A DNA stretch of 64,000 nucleotides from an uncultured Clostridia bacterium (GTDB taxonomy: Bacteria; Bacillota; Clostridia; Christensenellales; CAG-314). Both the position numbers and the translations under genes were made by a program. Location: assembly GCA_934230325.1 (NCBI GenBank), contig CAKQEP010000004.1, positions 1-64,000 of the forward strand, in the 5' to 3' direction. Below the pieces are notes generated by a model. That model had not been told where the DNA came from and did no database searches. It saw only the letters and a program-made list of their open reading frames with translations. Positions 27,032 through 34,351 of this stretch are shown one piece after another; positions within the stretch are counted from its first letter, which is position 1; every line of letters starts with the position of its first letter.

Positions 27032-27608
27032 TACGTCGTCAAAAAACCTATACGTTATGGTTTTAGACGGACAAAAAACAACAAAAACCGTTATGACGGA
27101 CAATCAGCGGCAACATAGCGTCGTGCTTAACAAAGCGATATCGGACACTTTAAAAAAAGCAGATTGCGCGTTAAAAGATATAGACGTCTATGCCGTTTGC
27201 GTCGGTACGGGAAGTTTTACGGGGATACGCGTTGGCATTTCCGTTGCAAAAGCGTACAATTTAGTTTTTGGAAAAAAGTATGTTGCCGTCAACTCTCTTT
27301 GCTCTCTCGCATATACTAAAAAAGGACGCGTAAATTGTTTGATGGACGCAGGCAAAGGTTGGTATTTTGCCGTATACGACGGAGCAAACGAGATCGAGCC
27401 GCCGCATCTTATAGAGGACGAACAAGCGCAAAAACTTGCATCTTTGCCCGATACCGTTATTTTTGACGATACTGCCGACTACAGCGAACAGATAGAAAAG
27501 CAAGTTCGCGACAAAATCGCAGCAAATAACTTTTGCGACAAACTCACTCCGCTGTACATACGTGTATGCCAAGCAGAAGAGGAGCGGCAAAAAGGGGTTA
27601 TTAAATGA
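27012..27608 (+). CDS. tsaB: t6A biosynthesis protein TsaB
   Basis: A 198-residue ASKHA-fold protein that partners TsaD and TsaE in transferring the threonylcarbamoyl group to A37. The N-terminal 'LVIDTSSKNLYV' and 'VGTGSFTGIRVGISVAKAY' motifs identify it. GGGAG precedes the ATG. Its stop overlaps the rimI start (ATGA). TsaD, the catalytic partner, is not in this window. Confidence 0.95.
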   Translation: MKTLVIDTSSKNLYVMVLDGQKTTKTVMTDNQRQHSVVLNKAISDTLKKADCALKDIDVYAVCVGTGSFTGIRVGISVAKAYNLVFGKKYVAVNSLCSLAYTKKGRVNCLMDAGKGWYFAVYDGANEIEPPHLIEDEQAQKLASLPDTVIFDDTADYSEQIEKQVRDKIAANNFCDKLTPLYIRVCQAEEERQKGVIK

Positions 27609-28054
27609 TTTGCCGCATAATAGACGGTGCGTTTTTGTCGGAAGTAGTTTCTCTCGACGGACTATGTTTTTTTGACGAAGTTTGGACTGCGGATATGTTT
27701 AAAAACAGTTTCGACGCTTTAAACACGCTGGTTTTAGGCGTATTCGACGGCAAAAAAATGGTTGGTTTTGCTTTGTACGACTATGCGTTTGAACAAGCGG
27801 AACTGCTAAAAATCTGCGTTTCGCCAGAATTCAGGGGCAAAGGCGCGGCAAAAAAACTTATGGAATCGGCAGAAAATTTACTTATAAAAAACGGCTGTAC
27901 GGAATTGTTTTTGGAAGTAAACGCATTAAACGCCGCCGCAATAGGGTTGTATGTTAAAAGCGGCTTTAAACGGACGGGCGTTAGGCTTGGTTACTATCAA
28001 AAAAGCGATTATGAAGGCAAAGACGCGGTATTGATGCAAAAAAAATTAAAATAA
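27605..28054 (+). CDS. rimI: Ribosomal-protein-alanine N-acetyltransferase-like GNAT
   Basis: A 149-residue GNAT acetyltransferase. The acetyl-CoA site is 'ICVSPEFRGKGAAKKLMESAE', and the C-terminal 'FLEVNALNAAAIGLYVKSGFKRTGVRLGYY' matches RimI. In this tsaE-tsaB-rimI order it probably acetylates the N-terminus of ribosomal protein S18. It overlaps tsaB by 4 bp. Confidence 0.92.
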   Translation: MICRIIDGAFLSEVVSLDGLCFFDEVWTADMFKNSFDALNTLVLGVFDGKKMVGFALYDYAFEQAELLKICVSPEFRGKGAAKKLMESAENLLIKNGCTELFLEVNALNAAAIGLYVKSGFKRTGVRLGYYQKSDYEGKDAVLMQKKLK

Positions 28055-28070
28055 AAGCAGAAAAGTCATC

Positions 28071-28799
28071 ATGAATAATATTTTTTATACCAAAGAGGGC
28101 GACGGAAACGACGTCCTCTTTTTGCACGGTTGGGGCGGGAATCACGATAGTTTTAAAATACTGTATCCGTTTTTAAAAGAAGTTTGCGCAACTTGCGTAG
28201 ACTTGCAAGGGTTTGGCAACAGTCAAGACCCGCCGCCGTCGGGGTGGAATACGGAAGACTATGCAGATAATCTCGCAGAATTTGTGCGTTTGCAAAACTT
28301 TAAAAATCTTACTGTGGTCGGACACAGTTTTGGCGGAAGAATAGGCGTGGTTTTTGCGGCAAAATATCCGCATTTATTAAAAAAACTTGTCCTTATCGAC
28401 GCTGCGGGGTTAAAGAGGGCAAGTTTAAAAAGATATATTGCGCAAAAGGGGTACAAAAAATTAAAAAAAGCGGTTTTAGCAGGTAAAAAAGATAAATCGG
28501 TGTTGGATAAGTACGGCAGTAAAGATTTTAAGAGATGCAAAGCAGCTTTACGACCTACGTTTGTCAAGGTGATAAATCAATCGTTAAAATCTTTTGCGAG
28601 CGAAATAAGGTGTCCTACGCTGTTGATTTGGGGCAAAGAGGACAACGCAACGCCTATGTGGATAGCAAAAAAGTATCGAAAGTTGATTAAAAACAGCGGG
28701 TTGGTTGTTTTTAAAGATTGCGGGCATTTTTGCTATTTGGATAATCCGCGTGGCGTAGCGGCAGTACTCAATAGTTTTTTTAAAAGCGGAGAAGGATAA
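28071..28799 (+). CDS. Alpha/beta hydrolase
   Basis: A 242-residue alpha/beta hydrolase. The oxyanion 'LHGWGG' lies near the N-terminus, the nucleophile elbow is 'GHSFGGR', the acid is probably in 'WGKEDNATP', and the His lies in 'DCGHFCYLDNP'. The substrate is unknown; such esterase- or acylhydrolase-like proteins often sit in wall gene clusters. It starts 16 nt after rimI and is followed 2 nt later by the MurF-like gene, so it is part of the same operon. Confidence 0.88.
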   Translation: MNNIFYTKEGDGNDVLFLHGWGGNHDSFKILYPFLKEVCATCVDLQGFGNSQDPPPSGWNTEDYADNLAEFVRLQNFKNLTVVGHSFGGRIGVVFAAKYPHLLKKLVLIDAAGLKRASLKRYIAQKGYKKLKKAVLAGKKDKSVLDKYGSKDFKRCKAALRPTFVKVINQSLKSFASEIRCPTLLIWGKEDNATPMWIAKKYRKLIKNSGLVVFKDCGHFCYLDNPRGVAAVLNSFFKSGEG

Positions 28800-28801
28800 A
28801 G

Positions 28802-30295
28802 ATGAAAATTGTTTTTGCTTGTTTAAGCGGTTTTTTTGCCGCCGTGAGTAGTTTATATTACGTTTGGATACTGCAATTAAACTCGTACAGATATTCTCGA
28901 GCCGCAAAAGATTTGATTTTTTCTTTGCATTCAGGCTTGAGTTTTTTGTTTTCCGCATTACAAATCGTTTTGTTGTTTTGCGCAAAAAATGTTATTACGT
29001 ATTATAGTTTTTGCGTCAATTTATTGCTGTGCGGTTGGTTGCTTTTGCCTAAAAAAACGCCGATTAAATTCACCAAAAGAGTTTGGCGGTGGGCGGTCGT
29101 TATTTTGGCGACGTGTGTTTTATCTTTTTTGTTTTTAAATAGTTATGTCGTTTGTTTGGCGCAAATACTTGTCGTTATCGTTGCCGACATTATTCTTTTG
29201 CCTTTAAACTGCGCGATAAACTGCTATTACGTCAAAAAGGCGCAAAAGAAGTTGAAACAAACAAACGGAGTTGTTGTTACCGTTGTGGGCAGTATGGGAA
29301 AAACTTCCGTAAAAAATATTTTAAAAGCGTTTTTGTCTACAAAATTTAAAACAGAGTGCAGTCCGTCAAGTTTTAACACGCCGCTCGGCATAGCAAAGTT
29401 TATAAATTCGACTGACTTTTCTACACGGGTGCTTATCGTCGAAGCGGGCGCAAAAAAACGCGGAGATATAGCAAAAATCTGCCGCCTGTTTAAACCGCGT
29501 CACGCCGTAATCACGGGAATTGCAGAACAACATCTATCAACCTTTAAAAGCATCGATAATATAATAAAGGCAAAAGGAGAAGTTTTGGACTGCCTTTCTG
29601 ACGGCGGGGTATGCGTGATAAACGCCGACAACGAGTACTGCAAAAGTTATTTTAACAAAGGCGTTGCTCAAAAACTTTCGGTAGGTAAGACGGGCAAAGA
29701 TTGCCGCATAAAAAACGTGCTTAATAGTCCAAACGGCACGCAAGCGGATTTGATTTTTAACGGCAAAACTTATCATATTTTTACGCCGTTGTTGGGAGAG
29801 ATAAGCGCTTTTAACGTTGCGTTAAGTTTTTGTATGGCAGTTAAACTCGGTTGCAATCCCGATTTGTTGGTACAAGAGGCGGCAAAACTCGATTTTGTAC
29901 CGCACAGATTGCAACTTTTGCGTGTTGGGAAAAGGTTTGTCATAGACGATAGTTACAACGCAAACACGGTAGGTTTAAAGTGTTTGCTTGACGTTGTTGA
30001 AGGTTTTAACGGTAACAAACTAATCGTTGCGCAAGGTATAGTAGAACAAGGTAAAAAAAGCAAACAAGTCAATCGTTTGGCGGGCGTCGATATGGCAAAA
30101 ATTGCCGATGCCGTTGCCGTAACGGGCAAAAACAAGCGTATATTAGCGGAAGGTCTTGCCGACGGGGGTTTGCCGCAAAACAAAATTTTTGTTTGCGAAA
30201 CGGTAAAAGACGCAGTAAACAAACTTGCGCCGTTTTTGACCGATGGCAGCGTGATTGCTTTTCAAAACGATTTACCCGACAAAATAAACGGATAA
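28802..30295 (+). CDS. Membrane-anchored MurF-like Mur ligase
   Basis: A 497-residue protein. Residues ~1-140 contain four or five hydrophobic segments. A Mur ligase core follows: P-loop GSMGKTS (163-169), 'SFNTPLGIAKFI', 'EAGAKKRGDIAKI', 'HLSTFKSIDNIIKAKGE', and a C-terminal domain with 'DDSYNANTVGLK'. These features fit MurF, which joins D-Ala-D-Ala to UDP-MurNAc-tripeptide. The usual soluble MurF N-terminal domain is missing and a membrane domain replaces it. Ddl, maker of the dipeptide, follows 11 nt later, which supports the function. GGAGAAGG precedes ATG 28802. A paralogue on another wall-related substrate is possible. Confidence 0.82.
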   Translation: MKIVFACLSGFFAAVSSLYYVWILQLNSYRYSRAAKDLIFSLHSGLSFLFSALQIVLLFCAKNVITYYSFCVNLLLCGWLLLPKKTPIKFTKRVWRWAVVILATCVLSFLFLNSYVVCLAQILVVIVADIILLPLNCAINCYYVKKAQKKLKQTNGVVVTVVGSMGKTSVKNILKAFLSTKFKTECSPSSFNTPLGIAKFINSTDFSTRVLIVEAGAKKRGDIAKICRLFKPRHAVITGIAEQHLSTFKSIDNIIKAKGEVLDCLSDGGVCVINADNEYCKSYFNKGVAQKLSVGKTGKDCRIKNVLNSPNGTQADLIFNGKTYHIFTPLLGEISAFNVALSFCMAVKLGCNPDLLVQEAAKLDFVPHRLQLLRVGKRFVIDDSYNANTVGLKCLLDVVEGFNGNKLIVAQGIVEQGKKSKQVNRLAGVDMAKIADAVAVTGKNKRILAEGLADGGLPQNKIFVCETVKDAVNKLAPFLTDGSVIAFQNDLPDKING

Positions 30296-30306
30296 AGGAG
30301 GGGTTT

Positions 30307-31407
30307 ATGAATATATTGCTTTTGTACGGAGGAAAAAGCACCGAGCATGATATTAGTATTCTCACGGCAGAAATAACGTTAAACGCGCTCATTGACAAAC
30401 ACAAAGTTTTTCCCGTATACGTCGATACCGACAACGTTTGGTGGTTGCTTTCAAAACGTCTTACGCCGCAACAAACAAAGTCGCAATATAAAAAATACGG
30501 CGTAAGAGCCTATTTGACGTGCGGCGACAACAGATTAAAAACGGTCGGTAAATTTAATACGACAAAAACGATAGCGACGATTGACGTTGCTGTGCCGTGT
30601 TTTCACGGAGTCAACGGCGAAGACGGAAGCGTATCGGGCTTGCTTCAACTATGTAATATTCCATACACGACGGGCAAAGCCTTTAGCAACGGCGCATGCA
30701 TGGACAAAATAGCGTCAAAAACCATACTCAAAGGGATAGGCGCGAGAGTTTTGTCGGGGTGCATATTAAAAAATCTTGCAGACGGCGAAAAAGCAGTCAA
30801 AAAACTCGGATTTCCTTTGGTAATAAAGCCCGCAAACACGGGTAGCAGTATAGGAATATCTTTGGCAGAAAATCAAACGCAACTTGACGACGCATTAAAA
30901 CTTGCCTTTACGTTTGATGACAAAGTACTTGCGGAGCGCGCGCTCACTGATTTTTATGAAGTAAATTGTTCTGCCATGCGTATTGACGGCAGAATCTGCA
31001 CGGGAGAAGTAGAGCGTCCCGTACCGCGCGATAAGATACTATCCTTTGCCGACAAATATGCAAGAGGACAAAAGGGGGACGCAGACAGAATCTTTCCCTA
31101 TAAATTCGACGGCGAACAATACGTAAAAACGTGGACTAAACGTATTTACAACGCATTTGATTGTAGCGGCGTGATAAGGGTAGATTTTCTCGTCAACAAC
31201 CTATCCGACGAAATTTTTTTAAACGAAGTTAACGCAATACCGGGTTCTTTGTCGTATTACCTTTGGCAACCGCAATATACTCATTCTGAGTTTCTTGAAC
31301 TTCTTATTAAAGAAGCAATAAGAGAACATAATAAAAAAAGTCGCTTGACGTACGCTTTTTTGAGCGGCGTATTAAACGGTGGCGGCGGCATAAAAACTAA
31401 CAAATAA
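30307..31407 (+). CDS. ddl: D-alanine--D-alanine ligase
   Basis: A 366-residue ATP-grasp enzyme. It has 'LLYGGKSTEHDISI' near the N-terminus, 'PCFHGVNGEDGSVSGLLQ', 'VIKPANTGSSIGIS', and the metal-binding 'FLNEVNAIPGSLSYYLW'. The omega-loop reads 'FADKYARG'; a Tyr at this place is usual in D-Ala-D-Ala enzymes rather than in D-lactate-forming VanA types. ATG 30307 follows AAAGGAGGGG. It ends the tsaE-to-ddl gene run and is followed by two terminators. Confidence 0.94.
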   Translation: MNILLLYGGKSTEHDISILTAEITLNALIDKHKVFPVYVDTDNVWWLLSKRLTPQQTKSQYKKYGVRAYLTCGDNRLKTVGKFNTTKTIATIDVAVPCFHGVNGEDGSVSGLLQLCNIPYTTGKAFSNGACMDKIASKTILKGIGARVLSGCILKNLADGEKAVKKLGFPLVIKPANTGSSIGISLAENQTQLDDALKLAFTFDDKVLAERALTDFYEVNCSAMRIDGRICTGEVERPVPRDKILSFADKYARGQKGDADRIFPYKFDGEQYVKTWTKRIYNAFDCSGVIRVDFLVNNLSDEIFLNEVNAIPGSLSYYLWQPQYTHSEFLELLIKEAIREHNKKSRLTYAFLSGVLNGGGGIKTNK

Positions 31408-31433
31408 AATTTATAACAATTAAACAAACAATA

Positions 31434-31459
31434 AAAACTCGGTTATTACGCCGAGTTTT
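31434..31459 (+). terminator. Terminator of ddl
   Basis: AAAACTCGG (31434-31442) pairs with CCGAGTTTT (31451-31459). Confidence 0.8.
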
Positions 31460-31509
31460 CTTGTCAAAAAGTGTTTGTTGATTATTACGGAAAAAAATCA
31501 AATATCAAC

Positions 31510-31542
31510 AAAAACGGTCGCTTGAGCAAAGCGACCGTTTTT
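31510..31542 (-). terminator. Terminator between ddl and serA (bidirectional)
   Basis: A perfect 14-bp stem, AAAAACGGTCGCTT (31510-31523) with AAGCGACCGTTTTT (31529-31542). It fits the end of the minus-strand serA gene but is symmetric. Confidence 0.8.
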
Positions 31543-31589
31543 GTATAAGGAACAATTCAGATATATATCGATATAGTGAATTTGCTAAA

Positions 31590-32744
31590 TTAGATAACAA
31601 GCACTCTGGTTACGCCGTCGATTGCTTTGAGAGCGGCAATCGCTTTATCGTCGAGTTTTTTGTTGACGTTGTACAAAGCAGCGCCAAACGCTTTTTTGGT
31701 TTTAGAAACAAATCCCACCACGCTAAACGGATTGAGTACAGCGTTGAATTTGTCGGTCAAACCTTCTGCGTCTTTGTAAAGCACGACTACTCTTTGCGCG
31801 CCCTTGCTGTCAAGGTTTACTGCGGGGTAGTTTACGCTGTTGACGATGTTGCCTTTTTCTATAAAGTTAACCATTTGTCTTGCCGCCATTACTGCGCAGT
31901 TGTCTTCTGCTTCTGCCGTGCTTGCGCCGAGATGCGGTATAGTGATTATGTTTGCTTTGCCGAGTAATGCGGAGCAGGGGAAGTCGGTCACGTAGCGATT
32001 GACTTTGCGGGACTCTACGGCGGCGATGATGTCGTCATAGTTTGCGAGTTCTCCGCGACTGCAGTTGATAATGTTTACGCCGTCTTTCATCTTTGCGATT
32101 GTAGAAGCGTTGATGCTGCCTTTTGTTTCCGGCGTAAGAGGAACGTGATACGTGATATAATCTGCCAAAGCGTATACGTCAAAAGTGTTGTCAAGTACGC
32201 GAATACGCTCGTCGAGAGTTTTTTCTGCTTCTTTGGTGAGGAAGGGGTCGTAACCGATAACGTCCATACCGAGAGCAAGGGCTGCGTCGGCAACAAGTCT
32301 GCCGATTGCGCCGAGTCCCATGACGGCAAGAGTCTTACCCTTAATTTCCGTGCCGACAAATTGTTTTTTGCCGCTTTCTACTTGTTCTGCAACGGTTTTT
32401 TCGCCGTCTACAAGACCTTGCGCCCAAGTTGCGCCGGCAACGATGTTTCTGCCACAGTTGAGCATGGCGGCAAGAACTAATTCCTTAACGGCGTTTGCGT
32501 TTGCGCCCGGTGTGTTGAATACCACAACGCCTTGCTCGGCATATTTGTCGCAAGGGATATTGTTTGTGCCTGCGCCTGCGCGCGCTACGCACAAAACGGA
32601 TTCCGGCAGAGCATACTCGTGCATTGCAAAACTACGCACCATAATGCCAACGGGTTGTTTTGCGTCTTTGGTCATGACGTATTTGTCTTCAAAAACGGAG
32701 TTTACCAAAGGGCTGATTTCGTTAAGTCTTAAAACTTCTTTCAT
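31590..32744 (-). CDS. serA: D-3-phosphoglycerate dehydrogenase
   Basis: Oxidises 3-phosphoglycerate to 3-phosphohydroxypyruvate, the first step of serine synthesis. The 384-residue protein has the NAD-binding 'VMGLGAIGRLVADAA', 'NCSRGELANYDDI', and the catalytic His in 'IPHLGASTAEAE'. A ~75-residue C-terminal tail after that has the length of an ACT domain, which would allow serine feedback. ATG 32744 is used, with AAGGTG upstream; a GTG three codons earlier overlaps that site. serC lies upstream in the same direction with a hairpin between them. Confidence 0.94.
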   Translation of the reverse strand: MKEVLRLNEISPLVNSVFEDKYVMTKDAKQPVGIMVRSFAMHEYALPESVLCVARAGAGTNNIPCDKYAEQGVVVFNTPGANANAVKELVLAAMLNCGRNIVAGATWAQGLVDGEKTVAEQVESGKKQFVGTEIKGKTLAVMGLGAIGRLVADAALALGMDVIGYDPFLTKEAEKTLDERIRVLDNTFDVYALADYITYHVPLTPETKGSINASTIAKMKDGVNIINCSRGELANYDDIIAAVESRKVNRYVTDFPCSALLGKANIITIPHLGASTAEAEDNCAVMAARQMVNFIEKGNIVNSVNYPAVNLDSKGAQRVVVLYKDAEGLTDKFNAVLNPFSVVGFVSKTKKAFGAALYNVNKKLDDKAIAALKAIDGVTRVLVI

Positions 32745-32784
32745 TATATTCACCTTACAAAATAATAATTATTCAAAAAAAGCG

Positions 32785-32824
32785 GAGGGAAAAATCGCCT
32801 TAAAAAAAGCAATTTTTCTCTCCT
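32785..32824 (-). terminator. Hairpin terminator between serC and serA
   Basis: On the minus strand GGAGAGAAAAATTGC (32824-32810) pairs with GCGATTTTTCCCTCC (32799-32785) and is followed by GCTTTTTTT. It lies in the 90-nt gap between the two ser genes. Confidence 0.75.
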
Positions 32825-32834
32825 TAAAATTTGT

Positions 32835-33923
32835 TTAAGCGTTTTCCTTTTCGAACTTAGCCATAAACTCAACGAGTTTTTTGACGCCTTCGATAGGCAT
32901 AGCGTTGTAAATGCTGGCTCTCATGCCGCCGACGAGTTTGTGACCTTTCAAGGAGCTAAGACCTTGTTCTGTCGCTTCCTTAATGAATTTTGCGTCGAGG
33001 TCGGGATCTCCGGTCACGAAAGGAATGTTCATGATGGAGCGATCTTCCTTTTTGACGGCGGACTTAAACAACTTGCTGTTGTCGATAAAGTCGTAAACCA
33101 TAGCGGCTTTTTGTTCGTTTATTTTTTGGATAGCCTTTACGCCGCCCAACGCTTTGAGGTGACGGAACACCAACATTGCAACGTAAATGGGGAAGCACGG
33201 CGGAGTGTTGTACAAACTGTCGTTGTCTGCCTGAGTCTTCCACTTAAGCATGGTGGGGCAGCAATCCATAGCGTTTTCCGTATTGTCGACGAGGTCCTTG
33301 CGAGCGATAACGATTGTCACGCCTGCGGGAGCGATGTTCTTTTGCGCGCCTGCATAAATCACGCCGTAATCGGACACGTTGATTTCTCTGGACAAAATTT
33401 CACTGGAAAGGTCGGCTACGATAGGCACGTTTGTCTTGGGAAGTTGAGCGTATCTCGTACCGAAAATAGTGTTGTTGGTGGTGATGTGAAGATATGCCGC
33501 GTCGCTGCGAATATCGAGATCTTTGGGTATGTAGGTGTACTTGTCCGCCTTGCTGCTACCCGCAACGTGAATGTCACCGTAACGAGTTGCTTCTTCATAC
33601 GCTTTGTTTGCAAAATTGCCGGACAAAACGTAATCGGCTTTTTTGTTTTTGCCGAGAAGGTTGAGAGGTATCGCGGCAAATTGAGTGGACGCGCCGCCTT
33701 GAACAAACAAAACGTAGTAGTTTTCGGGTATGCCCATAAGTTCGCGGAGCAAAGCCTGAGCCTCGTCGTTGACAGCCATAAACGGCTTGCTGCGGTGGCT
33801 CATTTCCGTAATACTCATGCCCGTGCCGTTATAGTTGAGCATATCTCTTTGAACTTCCAAAAGCACTTCTTCGGGCAAAGTGGAAGGACCTGCGGAAAAG
33901 TTGTAAACTCTCTTCTCAATCAT
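32835..33923 (-). CDS. serC: Phosphoserine aminotransferase
   Basis: Transfers the amino group from glutamate to 3-phosphohydroxypyruvate. The 362-residue PLP enzyme starts 'YNFSAGPSTLPEEVL', carries the PLP lysine in 'VIYAGAQKNIAPAG', and ends with 'GGMRASIYNAMP' as in SerC. AGGAG precedes ATG 33923. It is the first gene of serC-serA. serB, the phosphatase, is not in the window. Confidence 0.96.
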   Translation of the reverse strand: MIEKRVYNFSAGPSTLPEEVLLEVQRDMLNYNGTGMSITEMSHRSKPFMAVNDEAQALLRELMGIPENYYVLFVQGGASTQFAAIPLNLLGKNKKADYVLSGNFANKAYEEATRYGDIHVAGSSKADKYTYIPKDLDIRSDAAYLHITTNNTIFGTRYAQLPKTNVPIVADLSSEILSREINVSDYGVIYAGAQKNIAPAGVTIVIARKDLVDNTENAMDCCPTMLKWKTQADNDSLYNTPPCFPIYVAMLVFRHLKALGGVKAIQKINEQKAAMVYDFIDNSKLFKSAVKKEDRSIMNIPFVTGDPDLDAKFIKEATEQGLSSLKGHKLVGGMRASIYNAMPIEGVKKLVEFMAKFEKENA

Positions 33924-33995
33924 AAAAAGAATCTCCTGTTAATATAATTATTTTTTTGTTTGGACGGCGATTTTATCTCACCTCTCCAACTTCAT

Positions 33996-34023
33996 ATTAT
34001 ACACAGAAACAAAAAAAAAGCAA
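33996..34023 (-). promoter_or_regulatory. Promoter of serC
   Basis: On the minus strand: TTGCTT (34023-34018), 16-nt spacer, TATAAT (34001-33996). It leaves a leader of about 65 nt. The rest of the divergent region 34024-34315 is AT-rich with no gene or clear structure. Confidence 0.6.
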
Positions 34024-34315
34024 CATAAAAAGGGGATAAAAACAAAATTATTTTTATTTATTTTAATTATAATATGCAAACGCAAATTGCGGCGTTTGAC
34101 GCCTATTTATAATTAAACCAAAAAAGTATTTTTTATAGATTTTGTCGCTTTAAAACGTGATTTAAATTTATAATTATAAATATTCTGTCTGTGTTTATAA
34201 ACGGCCTAAAAATTATCGTTTTAAGGATTTTTTGTTGTTTAAAGCAAAAGTGAGGCAAAGGTCAAATTTTTCGGTCATTTTATATGGTTTTTTTCGGTTT
34301 TGTGACAAAAATTGT

Positions 34316-34344
34316 TTGGCAAGAACGAATTTATGTATTATAAT
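34316..34344 (+). promoter_or_regulatory. Promoter of RNase J gene, predicting a leaderless mRNA
   Basis: TTGGCA (34316-34321), 17-nt spacer, TATAAT (34339-34344), then 7 nt to ATG 34352, with no Shine-Dalgarno between. Confidence 0.7.
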
Positions 34345-34351
34345 AAAAAAC

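Noticed and set aside
30307..31407. Vancomycin-resistance type D-Ala-D-Lac ligase
   Set aside because: The omega-loop keeps the Lys-Tyr pair of D-Ala-D-Ala enzymes, and no vanH or vanX gene adjoins.
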